This document shows positions 32,962 through 42,669 of a stretch of DNA of 64,000 bases, one piece after another. Numbering within the stretch: the first letter of the stretch is position 1; each line of letters begins with the position of its first letter. A program made the position numbers and the translations under genes. The stretch comes from a candidate division KSB3 bacterium (GTDB lineage: Bacteria > Moduliflexota > Moduliflexia > Moduliflexales > Moduliflexaceae): contig PDSJ01000014.1 of assembly GCA_002748425.1 (NCBI GenBank), forward strand, positions 62,001-126,000, written 5' to 3'. Under the pieces are notes generated by a model. It saw only the letters and a program-made list of their open reading frames with translations, was not told where the DNA came from and ran no database searches.

Positions 32962-34278
32962 TTATGGTAAATAGCCCCAATTCACCAGGCGCTCATACGC
33001 GAATTGTGCCTGCTCGCCCTGGCTGACGTTTTTGAGGTAGCGATAGTATTCTCGAGCAGCTCCTTCCTGGTCGCCCGTAAGTTCCAACGTATAGCCTTTC
33101 AGGAATGCGATCCCTGGATTTCCAGGTAAAAGTTGATCGTAGCTGTCAAATTCTTCATAAGCTGCGCTGAAACGATTTTGCCCCATTTTCGCGATCCCGC
33201 TGACCTGATACGCCTGGGCTTCTTCAGGATAGACCGCTTGTGCTTTTTCAGCATAGCGTTCAGCTTCGCGAGTATCGCGTAGCGCCAGCTGACATTTCGA
33301 CATCAGCATGAGAGCGGCATAGTCATTGGGCGCAACCCGCAGCGCATCCCGGAAAAACCCCTCGGCCTGACTGTATCGTTGTTGGCCCATGAATTCTTCG
33401 CCGCCCTGTAAGCTCTCGATGGCATCTCTGATGCTTCGCAGTCTTGCGGTATGATCCATATAGCGTTCTTTCTGCAATGTGGAAACTACCGTCGATTGAG
33501 AGCGACTGTGCGCTGTTTTTCGAGCGCTTGCCAAGCGTTCTTCGCTCATGGGATGCGTCGCAAACATCATGTCGAGTGCGGACGGTTTATGCTTCGACAG
33601 CGCAACCAGCACTTCCATCAGACCGACCATGCCTTCTGGATCGTAGCCGAGCCTGGTCATATATTCCATACCCAGTGCATCGGCTTCGCGTTCGTCGTCG
33701 CGGCTGTAGTGGGCCAGCAAGGCTCCAGCTGCAAGATTGCCGCCCAGACTGATCAAAGGGGTCCACTCGCTGTCTTGACTTTCAGCATAAATCGCCGCGC
33801 CAGTGACCAGAAGGCTGGCCAGCAAGCCTTTTGACATGCGTTCGCCCGTGTGTCTGGCGTTGACATGACCGATTTCGTGCCCGAATAAACCGGCAAGCTC
33901 GGCTTCATTCTCAAGCTCCAGCAAAATGCCGCGCGTTGCGGCGACACTGCCTCCGGGAAAGGCATAGGCATTCACATAGCTCGCATTGACGGCCTGGAAA
34001 GAATAGGGCATATCAGGGCGGTGAGAACGAGCAGCAAGATCGTGGCCGACCTGGTCAAGGTAGTGATTGAGCTCTGCATCCTGCGTTCTGCCGAAATCCG
34101 AAGAAAATTGGTGCGGCGAGTGTTCTTTATCCAACTGGATTTCTTGTGCCTCTGACACCAGCATAAACTGCCGGTTTCCCGTCACCGGGTTTGTCGCGCA
34201 TCCGGTCAGGATTCCGGCAGAAGACACCGACGCCAGCCATAAGAAATCCCGGCGGGTGAGTTGTGTGCTCTGTCCCAT
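32962..34278 (-). CDS. Lipoprotein M48-family zinc metallopeptidase with TPRs (BepA/YfgC-like)
   Basis: 438 aa. A Tat-like signal (TRRDFLWLASVSSAGILTGC) ends in a lipobox, so the protein is probably Tat-exported and lipid-anchored. The M48 domain has HEIGH (GLFGHEIGHVNARH) and the third ligand in DEREADALGMEYM; ATHPMSEERL follows. Four or so TPRs fill residues about 290-438. This is the BepA layout, which edits outer-membrane protein assembly and LptD folding in the periplasm. SD AAAGGAGG before ATG 34278 is nearly perfect; the ATG at 34314 is not used. Confidence 0.93.
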   Translation of the reverse strand: MGQSTQLTRRDFLWLASVSSAGILTGCATNPVTGNRQFMLVSEAQEIQLDKEHSPHQFSSDFGRTQDAELNHYLDQVGHDLAARSHRPDMPYSFQAVNASYVNAYAFPGGSVAATRGILLELENEAELAGLFGHEIGHVNARHTGERMSKGLLASLLVTGAAIYAESQDSEWTPLISLGGNLAAGALLAHYSRDDEREADALGMEYMTRLGYDPEGMVGLMEVLVALSKHKPSALDMMFATHPMSEERLASARKTAHSRSQSTVVSTLQKERYMDHTARLRSIRDAIESLQGGEEFMGQQRYSQAEGFFRDALRVAPNDYAALMLMSKCQLALRDTREAERYAEKAQAVYPEEAQAYQVSGIAKMGQNRFSAAYEEFDSYDQLLPGNPGIAFLKGYTLELTGDQEGAAREYYRYLKNVSQGEQAQFAYERLVNWGYLP

Positions 34279-34338
34279 GTGCAACCTCCTTTGTCTTCTT
34301 GTCAGGGCTGACACGTCTCAAAGACAGTCAGATCTGTG

Positions 34339-34746
34339 TCAATCGACATTATTCCGCATGCGCCAGCGCCGCAGTTTGTCGTAATCTTCTTCAGTGAGCG
34401 CTTTATAGTCCTGGATTTCCAGCTCGACAGGCTCAGGCTCCTGGATCGTCAAACCGCCTGAGAACACTGCGTTTTCCGCCATAGATAATTTTGCTGTTCG
34501 GATGTTGCCCCGGATACGAGCGCCTGCTTTGACTTGCAGGCTCGTTTCGGCTGTAAGATTGCCCTCAATCTCACCGGAAATGATGATGGTGTCCGCCCGC
34601 ACATCTCCTTCGACATAGCCACTTCGATCGATGTGTACATGACGGTTCCGAAGAAAAATAGCCCCCTTCACGACCCCTTTCACTGTGAGATCAACTTCTC
34701 CGAAAATATCACCCGTGATGACTAAGCCCTCTTCAAGAACCGACAT
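34339..34746 (-). CDS. Bactofilin (polymer-forming cytoskeletal protein)
   Basis: 135 aa with a central right-handed beta-helix typical of bactofilins (GDIFGEVDLTVKGVVKG, DRSGYVEGDVRADTIIISG, GNLTAETSLQVKAGARIRG). A short acidic/basic tail follows. Bactofilins form nucleotide-free filaments on the inner membrane and help to place wall or polysaccharide enzymes. AGGGAGGG lies 13 bases before ATG 34746. The gene shares its promoter region with the divergent FxLYD-like gene and reads toward the M48 lipoprotein gene. Confidence 0.9.
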   Translation of the reverse strand: MSVLEEGLVITGDIFGEVDLTVKGVVKGAIFLRNRHVHIDRSGYVEGDVRADTIIISGEIEGNLTAETSLQVKAGARIRGNIRTAKLSMAENAVFSGGLTIQEPEPVELEIQDYKALTEEDYDKLRRWRMRNNVD

Positions 34747-34783
34747 ACCTGATGATTCCCTCCCTTCTTACCGTGAAACACTC

Positions 34784-34811
34784 TTGACAGAACTGATGAA
34801 CATGGTATAAT
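34784..34811 (+). promoter_or_regulatory. Sigma-70 promoter of the FxLYD-like gene
   Basis: TTGACA (34784-34789), a 16-bp spacer, consensus TATAAT (34806-34811). The start point near 34818 gives a leader of about 64 bases. Its -10 overlaps that of the opposing promoter. Confidence 0.85.
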
Positions 34812-34836
34812 GGTAAAGAGTAGAAAAAAAGGTCAA
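34807..34836 (-). promoter_or_regulatory. Opposing sigma-70 promoter of bactofilin
   Basis: Minus strand: TTGACC (34836-34831), an 18-bp spacer, CATTAT (34812-34807). The -10 covers almost the same base pairs as the plus-strand TATAAT, making a symmetrical two-way promoter. Confidence 0.55.
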
Positions 34837-34881
34837 GAAAAAAATCACCTTGCAGAGATTGATTTTCAAAAGGAGACTGCC

Positions 34882-35406
34882 ATGAGAGGAAGAGCTTTTT
34901 GTATCGCCGCATACGTGTTGTTGCTTATCATGTGTATGAATACAGCGCCGGTTCAAGCCGTGACTGTCTATTTTCAGGACGGGACCCGTATAGAAGTTGA
35001 TGAGATCGTGTCTGTCGGCGATCAGCTCTGCCTTCTGGTCGAGCTGTCGAAAATCGATACAGATCGAACGCTGATCCCGAATTTGCACACCCAGGAGCTG
35101 ATTCAGCCTGCTAACACGTCTGCCGCCGGTTTGGAGCTTGAGCATGTTGATTTTATGCCGTCGCAGGACGATCGGGATATTATTGCGACCGGTGAAGTGA
35201 TAAACTCCACTGATTCAGCAGTTCAGAACGTGCGGGTGCTCGTGACGCTGAAAGATAAGGACGGCCGAAAGCTGCTGGCTGTCCAGGGCCATGTTAAGCC
35301 GAAACGATTGGAGCCAGGCCGGCGGGGAAGCTACCGGTTGCAGGTGCAAAAACCGCAAGGCTTCTGGAAGGCCGGCATCGACGTGCAGGCCGAGGCTGTA
35401 CAATAA
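34882..35406 (+). CDS. Secreted protein with FxLYD-like domain
   Basis: 174 aa. A signal peptide (MRGRAFCIAAYVLLLIMCMN..., cleavage likely after VQA) is followed by a short beta-rich part (VTVYFQDGTRIEVDEIVSVG). The FxLYD-like domain comes next (IIATGEVINSTDSAVQNVRV, LKDKDGRKL, LEPGRRGSYRLQVQ). Such domains are found in exported proteins of unknown function. SD AAGGAG before ATG 34882; strong promoter upstream. Divergent from bactofilin, with which it probably shares expression timing. jetA lies 134 bp downstream. Confidence 0.8.
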   Translation: MRGRAFCIAAYVLLLIMCMNTAPVQAVTVYFQDGTRIEVDEIVSVGDQLCLLVELSKIDTDRTLIPNLHTQELIQPANTSAAGLELEHVDFMPSQDDRDIIATGEVINSTDSAVQNVRVLVTLKDKDGRKLLAVQGHVKPKRLEPGRRGSYRLQVQKPQGFWKAGIDVQAEAVQ

Positions 35407-35539
35407 GCCTTGACGAATGTAGAAGCAATCATTCATCGTACATCCTGACCAACTTAATGCCTTGTAATTGGGCATAGAGATTTTTACGTTAACAAGTCGT
35501 TTCACCGGACTCGGTGCCCTCGCCGGTGAACTCTGCGCT

Positions 35540-36997
35540 ATGAGTTATACGCAAATACAGTCAATTCTCTCACAATCCTCAAGCATCAAATTGCTGCGTG
35601 CTAAAAACGCGCCACTGATCATTGATTTTCTGTCCCGTGAGTTTAAAGAAAGCAATCAGATTGCCATTCCAAGCTATCAACTGGCGGATGCGCTGGTGGA
35701 TTATCTCGAATTTCTGGAATGTTCCGGTGGAAGATCTGACGGCTCGCAGGAAGAACGTCAGGCCCGGGCCAGACACTATCTTGAAAGCTGGTGTTCCGAC
35801 GAACAAGGCTATCTCAGGAAATACACAGATGACAAGGGAGTCGACGTGCATGAGTTGACTCCCGACACAGAGCGGACCCTGCATTGGCTGCGCGATCTGG
35901 AGGAAAAAGAATTTGTCGGCACAGAATCGATCTTCTTGGACATCTTCCGCAAAGTCAAAGAGCTGGTGGAACTCAGCCAGGACGATCCCGCCGTTCGCCT
36001 TGAAGCACTGCAAAAACGAAAAATCGAGATCGAGGCGCAAATCCGCGACATCGAAAGTTCCGGCGTTGTGACCACATTTAATGACACGCAGGTCAAAGAG
36101 CGTTTTTACGAAATCAATCGTTCTGCTAAACAGCTTTTGGCGGATTTTCGTGAAGTGGAACAGAACTTTCGCGATCTGGTGCGGAAGATTTACGAAAAGC
36201 ATACTGAAAAAGCACGCAGAAAAGGTGCCATTCTCGGCTACGTGCTGGACGAAAGTGAGACTCTGAAGCACAGCGATCAGGGCCGCAGCTTTTATACGTT
36301 CTGGCAGGTTTTAATGGATCGCTCTCGTCATGAGGAACTGGATCGTTCGGTGGCTAGCGTCTACGAACTGCTTGAACAACGGAAGATTGAATCCTCGGAC
36401 GATTTTTTGAACAGCATGACGTTCTACCTGCACGAAGCAGGCAAAAAGGTAATTGACTCGAATCATCTGCTGGTGGAAAAACTGAACCGCATTTTATCCG
36501 GCCAGAGTACGCTGGAACGAACGCGCGCGATCGAACTGATTACCGAAATTAAGCACCTTGCCTTAAAAGCCATGGACCAAGCGCCCCAGGGGCCGCATTT
36601 TATCGAGATCGACGCCGGCCCGCTAATTCGCCTGCCGCTGGAGCGTCCGCTTGGCGAAGAACCCCAGGAAGCGGTGTTTGAGAACCATCCGGCTGAAATC
36701 GGCAGTGATGATCTCGAGAACGCCGATTTTCAACGCCTGTTAAATCAATTTGAAATCAACAAGGAAAGCCTTTTGAATCGGATACGTCTGCGGTTACACG
36801 GTTCCCCGCAGGTGACACTGCTCGACGTGCTGGAGGAATATCCTCTGCAAGACGGTCTGGCTGAGCTGTTGACGTATTTTTCGATCGCCTCGCAATCATC
36901 AAAACATTTGATCGATGATGGTCAATACGACAAGATCCCCTTGCAGGGAGAACACAGACGTGTGGTACGGATCCCCCGGATCGTGTTTACAAAGTAA
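35540..36997 (+). CDS. jetA: JetA / MksF-like kleisin (DUF3375) of a Wadjet/Mks condensin
   Basis: 485 aa matching DUF3375. The N-terminus reads SYTQIQSILSQSSSIKLLRAKNAPLIIDFL, abridged here as SYTQIQSIL...LLRAKNAPLI. Further landmarks are the WC-containing helix YLESWCSDEQGYLRKY, ELTPDTERTLHWLRDLEEKE, FVGTESIFLDIF and DQGRSFYTFWQVLM. In Wadjet, JetA is the kleisin that joins the two JetC heads with JetB in an SMC-like motor that extrudes DNA loops and detects small circular DNA. Start ATG 35540 lacks a strong SD. An upstream frame to 35468 is not conserved-looking. It is first in a jetA-jetB-jetC operon. Confidence 0.93.
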   Translation: MSYTQIQSILSQSSSIKLLRAKNAPLIIDFLSREFKESNQIAIPSYQLADALVDYLEFLECSGGRSDGSQEERQARARHYLESWCSDEQGYLRKYTDDKGVDVHELTPDTERTLHWLRDLEEKEFVGTESIFLDIFRKVKELVELSQDDPAVRLEALQKRKIEIEAQIRDIESSGVVTTFNDTQVKERFYEINRSAKQLLADFREVEQNFRDLVRKIYEKHTEKARRKGAILGYVLDESETLKHSDQGRSFYTFWQVLMDRSRHEELDRSVASVYELLEQRKIESSDDFLNSMTFYLHEAGKKVIDSNHLLVEKLNRILSGQSTLERTRAIELITEIKHLALKAMDQAPQGPHFIEIDAGPLIRLPLERPLGEEPQEAVFENHPAEIGSDDLENADFQRLLNQFEINKESLLNRIRLRLHGSPQVTLLDVLEEYPLQDGLAELLTYFSIASQSSKHLIDDGQYDKIPLQGEHRRVVRIPRIVFTK

Positions 36998-37191
36998 ACA
37001 GCTCCGCTCATCGATTATTTACGCCTGAATGCGCTGTTCCCTGCACATCCCTACATTTCGACGAATTTTTTCTTGACAGCACCAACTCGTAAGGATGCGA
37101 GTGGCAGAGTTCATTGTCAAAAATTTCCCGGCGTGAGGATACAGAAAGGGCCCGGCACAGGAATCCGAGTCGTCAAACGCGCAGCAAAATT

Positions 37192-37767
37192 ATGGAAAAT
37201 GCCGTTGTTGAATATGCTCATGTGGTGATTAAATTGCTGCAGGATGTATTGTATGATGAGGACACTGCCGTTTGGAGTGATCTGCTGACCTACCAGATTT
37301 CAGTGCGGGATTATCTGGCGAAAATCGGCCTGGAACTTCATCTGGATGAACGGGAAGGCTTTGCCTTTTTACAGCAGAGCAATGATGAGGCGCACAAGCT
37401 GCCTCGCCTGGTACGGCGAATACCGCTTTCATATGAACTCACCTTGCTCTGTGTCCTTTTGCGTGAAATTCTGGAAGAGTTCGATGTGAAAGATGTGGAA
37501 TCCCGGAAATGCTTTGTCAGCGCTGACGAACTCCGGGAAAAAAGCGAAATTTTCTTCAGGGATTCTCCAAACACCGTGCGTTTGCTGGAACGCTTCGATA
37601 AAACTGTTCAGGCGGCTGTGCGTCTGGGCTTTCTCAAAGAAACGGATCAGGAAAATAGCGATACTCTTCCTGTGCGCTATGAACTGCGCCGCATCATCAA
37701 AGCGAAAATCAGCAACGAAAAATTGGAAGAAATCAGACAAAAACTTGCCAACTACGTCGAACCGTGA
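37192..37767 (+). CDS. jetB: JetB / MksE-like subunit (DUF4194)
   Basis: 191 aa of DUF4194 type: VVIKLLQDVLYDEDTAVWSD, ISVRDYLAKIGLELHLDERE, GFAFLQQ, then LSYELTLLCVLLREILEEFD. It is a winged-helix (kite) subunit that binds the kleisin JetA. The frame is open to TTG 37114, but conserved sequence starts at about ATG 37192. No SD stands before either. It lies 194 bp after jetA and ends just before, or overlapping by 4 bp, the start of jetC. Confidence 0.92.
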   Translation: MENAVVEYAHVVIKLLQDVLYDEDTAVWSDLLTYQISVRDYLAKIGLELHLDEREGFAFLQQSNDEAHKLPRLVRRIPLSYELTLLCVLLREILEEFDVKDVESRKCFVSADELREKSEIFFRDSPNTVRLLERFDKTVQAAVRLGFLKETDQENSDTLPVRYELRRIIKAKISNEKLEEIRQKLANYVEP

Positions 37768-37796
37768 GGGCTTCAGACGATGCAGGACACGACAAT

Positions 37797-40700
37797 ATGC
37801 CGACACTGTTTCATGCCGATCGGGAGAGCGCGGGCTTTCGCCTGCACATGGTGGAAATTTACAATTGGGGAACTTTTGATAAAAAGATCTGGCGCTTGTC
37901 CCCGCGCGGCAGGCATTCCCTGCTGACCGGCGCAAACGGTTCCGGTAAAACTACGCTGGTGGACGCCCTGTTGACTCTGCTGGTGCCGGCGTCCCGCCGT
38001 TTTTACAACCAATCCTCCGGGGCCGATAAGCGTCGTGAGCGGGATGAAAAATCGTACTGCCTCGGGGCCTACGGGAACATCCAGTCGGAACACAAGGCGG
38101 CTGCAAGCACGCAGTATCTGCGCACAAAAGAGGATTATTCGATTCTCCTGGCGAATTTCCGGGATGAAGACATGCAGCAGGATGTGACGCTGGCGCAGAT
38201 TCGATGGTTCAGCAATAATGAGTTAAAACGGGTATATCTTTTTTCGCCCCGTCATTTAACGATCAGGGAACATTGTATTCCTCTTGACTCTGCCGGCGAG
38301 TGGAAGCGCCGCTTGCGCGCGATCGATCGAACCGAACTTTTTGACAGTTTTACGAAATACAGCCAGAAATTTTCCAAGGTCTTTGGTTTTAAATCTGCCA
38401 AGGCATTGAGTCTTTTTGCCCATACGGTCGGGATTAAGGTGCTGGGAAACCTGAATGAATTCATCCGGGCCAATATGCTGGAAGAAAGTGATGTGGATGA
38501 AGAGTTCCGAAAGTTGCGCGAGCATTATGACAGCCTGCTTTCCGTACATAATACCATTGAAAAGGCCAGGGAGCAGCTTCGTGTCCTGGAGCCGGTGATC
38601 GAGCAGGGTAAAATTTATCGCCGGATCGAAGATGAGCTTCGTGAGATCGAAAAGACTCTGGAAATCATCCCGGCCTGTTTTGCGCGGGAAGCGATCGACC
38701 TGTTGGAAGAGGCCTGCCGTCTGAAAGCTCACAGTCTGGAACAGGTCGAACACAAAATTGAGGAAATTCGGAAGGACATTGAGCGCCTGGAAGGGCAGCG
38801 CACCGACATCGAAATTGCGATCGGAAAAGATGAGACAGGTGAACAGATTCACAATATTGAGCGGGAAATCGACAGTGTCGGCAAAGAGCGCGACAGCCGA
38901 AAAAGCAGGGCACGGGAATATCATGCTCTGGCTGAGATGCTGGGCTATTCGCATGATCCCGACGAGCAGGGCTTCTATGAAAATATGCGTTGTGCCAAAA
39001 CGCAGCGCCGGGACCTTGAAGAAGAACTGCCGGCGTTGAACGAATCGTGGTCTGATCTGCGCGGGACGCTGCAAAAATACAGGCAGGAGAATAAGAGTTT
39101 ACTGGAAGAGATCCGCTCGCTGGAAGGCCGTAAGAATCAGATTCCTCTGAAAAATATTTCGATTCGGAACGGTCTCCTGCAATCGCTCAACGCCTCGGAA
39201 GAAGAGCTGCCCTTTATCGGTGAACTGATCAAGGTGCGACACACGGAAAAAGTCTGGGAGCGTTCGATCGAACGTCTGCTTCATAATTTTGCGCTGATTT
39301 TGCTGGTCCCAGGAAAATATTACCGTCAGGTCAACCTCTACGTCAACTCGACCGATTTAATGGGGCGCCTGGTCTATTACAACGTTGATCCGCAGCGAAT
39401 CGATTTTGCGGACCAGGACGAACATCCCAACAGTTTACTGACAAAACTGGAAATCGACCCTGCGTCTGCGTATCACGATTGGGTCAGAATGCAGTTGTTG
39501 AGAAATTACAATTATATCTGCACCGAAAGCTTGCAGGACTTTCAACGCTATGAAAAGGCCTTGACGCGTGAGGGCCTGATCAAAACGCATAAGCGGCATG
39601 AAAAAGACGATCGCATTCAGGCCTCGCGTCAGAGTAATTACGTGCTGGGCTGGGATAATAGTGAGAAAATTGAAGTGATTCAAGCCCAGCGCCGGAAACT
39701 TGACCGGAGCATCGATGGAATAACGCTTCGGATCCGCGAGATTGAGCGCAAGCGTGAAGACCTTGCTATGACGCGGGATCTGCTCAACAAAGTTCTGGCG
39801 TTCAGCGATTATTATGAAATCGACTGGCAGAAGCACGTGCTCAAGATTCAGCAGTTGAGCGACGAACAGGAACGCCTGAAAGCGGGATCGGATTTGCTGC
39901 AGGAACTGGAACGGCAGCTCCGGCAGGTGAAAGAGCAGATCCGACTCGCACGCAAAGAGGATGATCTGCTGGGAGAACAGCGCGCGAATTTGAAACGGGA
40001 TGCTCAGGAATACGATAAACAGTGCGCTGAAAAACAAGCGCTGCTTGAGGCATATCAGCACGTCGATCTGGAGGACTATACGTCCAGACTTGCCCCCTAC
40101 CTCGCGGAGCAGTCCCACCCCACCGTGACACTGAAAAATATCGGGGCGATAAGCACTGCAGTCCGCGATCGCGTGTATCAGGAGTTAAAGCAGAAGCGCC
40201 GGGAAAAATCGAAGGGCGAAATTGCTCTGGTACGACACATGCACAGTTTTAAAACGCCTTCTGAAGAGCTGACCCGGAAATATCCCGGCTGGACCGCCGA
40301 CACACTCGATTTGGAGGATACGCCGGAGTCTCTGAACGAATACAGCGCCTTGTACCGCCGCATCAAAGAGGAGGACCTTCCCCGCCACGAACAGCGTTTC
40401 AAAACCTGGCTTAATGAACGCGTGATTGTGAACTTTGCCAGTTTTGAAACATCACTGGATAAGCAGTTTAAAGCCATTAAGACTGGTATTCGGGAATTGA
40501 ATGCCTGCTTGAGAGAGATTGAATTCCATTCCACGCCGCCCACCTATATTCAGATTGATGACAAGGAGATTCGGGATCGCGGCGAATCTGGGGTCACGAT
40601 GTTCCGCCAGTCTTTGCGGGACGTGTTTTCCAGGCTTCGGCAGCTACATGAAGCCGATGCGCTGGAAGAAAGTTTCATGAAGGTCAAAGCGATTATCGAA

Positions 40701-41219
40701 CGCATGACCCATGACGAAAGCTGGCGCCAAAAGGTGACTGATGTCCGCAACTGGCTTGAATTCGGCGCGATCGAAAAGCATCGTCTTGACGACAGTCCGA
40801 AACGCTATTATGATGATTCACAAGGCCTGTCAGGCGGTGAAAAAGCTAAACTGGCCTACACGATCTTAGCTTCGGCGATCGCCTATCAGTTCGGCATCGA
40901 CCAGAAGGACAAGCAGCTCAAATCGTTCCGTTTCGTGGTGGTGGATGAAGCGTTTAGCAAAGTCGATCCTGAAAACGCCCTCTTTGCCATGGAACTGTTC
41001 AAGCAGCTTAATTTACAGCTCATGGTGGTCACGCCCCTGGACAAGATCAATGTGGTGGAAAAGTTTATTCATACGGTACATTACACCGAAAACAAGAACC
41101 GTCGGAATTCCGCAGTTTACGACCTCACGATTCAGGAATATCACCGCCAGAAGGCGCGCGTGAACTCCGGTCAGGCTCGTGGTGGCATGAACATTCCGGC
41201 CGCCGGCCACGTGAAATGA
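37797..41219 (+). CDS. jetC: JetC / MksB-like SMC-family ATPase
   Basis: 1140 aa. An ABC head half with Walker A LLTGANGSGKTTLVDALLTL (near residue 40) leads into long coiled coils broken by a hinge-like middle (about residues 450-620). The other head half has signature GLSGGEKAKLAYTILASAIA and Walker B FVVVDEAFSKVD. It is the motor of the Wadjet/Mks condensin. I choose ATG 37797 with AGGA nine bases upstream; GTG 37764, which overlaps the jetB stop, is the alternative. The nuclease gene jetD that normally follows is absent: the next gene encodes a beta-propeller protein. Confidence 0.93.
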   Translation: MPTLFHADRESAGFRLHMVEIYNWGTFDKKIWRLSPRGRHSLLTGANGSGKTTLVDALLTLLVPASRRFYNQSSGADKRRERDEKSYCLGAYGNIQSEHKAAASTQYLRTKEDYSILLANFRDEDMQQDVTLAQIRWFSNNELKRVYLFSPRHLTIREHCIPLDSAGEWKRRLRAIDRTELFDSFTKYSQKFSKVFGFKSAKALSLFAHTVGIKVLGNLNEFIRANMLEESDVDEEFRKLREHYDSLLSVHNTIEKAREQLRVLEPVIEQGKIYRRIEDELREIEKTLEIIPACFAREAIDLLEEACRLKAHSLEQVEHKIEEIRKDIERLEGQRTDIEIAIGKDETGEQIHNIEREIDSVGKERDSRKSRAREYHALAEMLGYSHDPDEQGFYENMRCAKTQRRDLEEELPALNESWSDLRGTLQKYRQENKSLLEEIRSLEGRKNQIPLKNISIRNGLLQSLNASEEELPFIGELIKVRHTEKVWERSIERLLHNFALILLVPGKYYRQVNLYVNSTDLMGRLVYYNVDPQRIDFADQDEHPNSLLTKLEIDPASAYHDWVRMQLLRNYNYICTESLQDFQRYEKALTREGLIKTHKRHEKDDRIQASRQSNYVLGWDNSEKIEVIQAQRRKLDRSIDGITLRIREIERKREDLAMTRDLLNKVLAFSDYYEIDWQKHVLKIQQLSDEQERLKAGSDLLQELERQLRQVKEQIRLARKEDDLLGEQRANLKRDAQEYDKQCAEKQALLEAYQHVDLEDYTSRLAPYLAEQSHPTVTLKNIGAISTAVRDRVYQELKQKRREKSKGEIALVRHMHSFKTPSEELTRKYPGWTADTLDLEDTPESLNEYSALYRRIKEEDLPRHEQRFKTWLNERVIVNFASFETSLDKQFKAIKTGIRELNACLREIEFHSTPPTYIQIDDKEIRDRGESGVTMFRQSLRDVFSRLRQLHEADALEESFMKVKAIIERMTHDESWRQKVTDVRNWLEFGAIEKHRLDDSPKRYYDDSQGLSGGEKAKLAYTILASAIAYQFGIDQKDKQLKSFRFVVVDEAFSKVDPENALFAMELFKQLNLQLMVVTPLDKINVVEKFIHTVHYTENKNRRNSAVYDLTIQEYHRQKARVNSGQARGGMNIPAAGHVK

Positions 41220-41547
41220 AAGAGTGCTGCTGTGCCGCAAACGTTCCTTGACAGATTCTGATATCTTTGCCAAGCAGTCTTCTCAAAGCGAAAGAATCGT
41301 ACGCAACGTGAGAAAAAATATGCAGTTACTGCTGTTCTTTACTATCATGATTCCGCTGCTTTGACGGCCTGTTCATGACGATACGATAACCTTCAGCGCA
41401 AGACCGCAACATGCAGGAAATACACGGGAAGCGAAGCGTGTGACAGCCGGGTTTTTGGGAAATGTCAAATCTCCTGTCGAGTCCGTCACTGTCGATACAA
41501 CACGCCTTGCCCGTGTGTTTCATGTTTTCTGCGGTGTATACACTCGA
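41220..41547. other. Intergenic stretch after jetC, 328 bp
   Basis: No jetD remnant, tRNA or clear terminator is seen. A TTGACA occurs at 41247-41252 with no matching -10. An in-frame GTG at 41440 could extend the next gene, but the added residues do not look conserved. Confidence 0.5.
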
Positions 41548-42669
41548 ATGCACAAATTAACACCACGTCAAACAACATGTCTTACAAGGTTTTTGTCTGC
41601 CTTGATCGATCAGGACAAGGCTCGCATCCTCGTTCCGGCTCAAGAGGAGAGCACGGGCTTCTGGTTTGGGGGCGGAAACGTCGTGCAGGATAAAGACGGC
41701 TCGATCTGGCTCTGTGGACGCTACAGAAATCATGGCGACTCGCGCACCGGACTGGAAGCCGGAGAACGCGGACTGGAGTGCGCAGTCTTCCGCTCAGATG
41801 ACGGCGGCCAGCATGTCACGAAAGTGCACAGCTGGTCGAAAGCGGATGTCTCATTGCCTGATCGCAAGGTGCTTTCCATTGAGGGAACCGCACTGCATCA
41901 GCGAGATGACGGAAGCTGGGAATTATTCATTTCTACTGAAAAGGAGATGGTGTATCCTGAACCCTTAGGAACTTTTCAAAAACCCGGGACAGGGGTCTGG
42001 ACGATCGATCGAATCAGCGGAAGTTCTCTGGAAACGCTCGATCCGGCCACATTGACGCCTGTACTCGAAAATACCGAGTCTCCTGAATTTCTGCATGTCA
42101 AGGATCCAGTGGTTTTTGACGCTCCCAGCGGGGATACGGCGCTTGTCTTTTGTTCGCACCCGTTTACATGGGCCTCAGGCAACAGTGGTCTGGCAGTGCG
42201 CAAAAAAGGACAGGAAATGTTTAAGGTCTCTCATTGGGAGGTCGTCACACGCGGCGCTGCCTGGGATGTTGCCTCAACTCGTTTGACGGGCCGCCTTCCG
42301 CTTCCACAGCTTGGCGCTTTTGCCGATCTTCCGCCTTGTGCCGTGTATTTTTATGATGGTGTGGAATGTGTACGGTCTCATGAAGAGAATGCCCGGGCGC
42401 ACAAACGCCCTCGTGGGTATTCCTGTGAAGAAATCAGTGGGGCCTTCTTTGGCTGGGATGAGAGCTTTCCTCAGATGGAACGCCTGTCGGTGTTACGGCC
42501 GCTGTTTATTTCTCCGATGGGGACCGGTTGCAGTCGATATATCGAGACTCTTGTGACGCAAGACGGGATTCTGGCGACCTGGCAGCAATCGCAGGAGAAC
42601 CTCTCCCAACCTCTTGTCGGACATTTCCTCCCGATGGATCAGGTTCAACGCATCTTAGGCGGATCGTGA
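41548..42669 (+). CDS. Beta-propeller (BNR/GH43-like) carbohydrate-active protein
   Basis: 373 aa, no signal peptide. Several propeller-blade motifs can be seen: FGGGNVVQDKDGSIWLCGRY, CAVFRSDDGGQHVTKVHSW (an Asp-box-like turn), GTALHQRDDGSWELFIST, VKDPVVFDAPSGDTALVF and ETLVTQDGILATWQQS. This suggests a five- or six-bladed propeller like that of sialidases or GH43-type enzymes. I cannot assign a family or name catalytic residues. ATG 41548 is used; the frame is open back to 41440. It is not part of the jet system by any visible link. An imperfect 13-bp stem-loop follows. Confidence 0.65.
   Translation: MHKLTPRQTTCLTRFLSALIDQDKARILVPAQEESTGFWFGGGNVVQDKDGSIWLCGRYRNHGDSRTGLEAGERGLECAVFRSDDGGQHVTKVHSWSKADVSLPDRKVLSIEGTALHQRDDGSWELFISTEKEMVYPEPLGTFQKPGTGVWTIDRISGSSLETLDPATLTPVLENTESPEFLHVKDPVVFDAPSGDTALVFCSHPFTWASGNSGLAVRKKGQEMFKVSHWEVVTRGAAWDVASTRLTGRLPLPQLGAFADLPPCAVYFYDGVECVRSHEENARAHKRPRGYSCEEISGAFFGWDESFPQMERLSVLRPLFISPMGTGCSRYIETLVTQDGILATWQQSQENLSQPLVGHFLPMDQVQRILGGS

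Noticed and set aside
41220..42669. jetD nuclease after jetC
   Set aside because: The next protein shows beta-propeller blades, not DUF3322/DUF2220 or Toprim motifs, and the gap holds no coding remnant.
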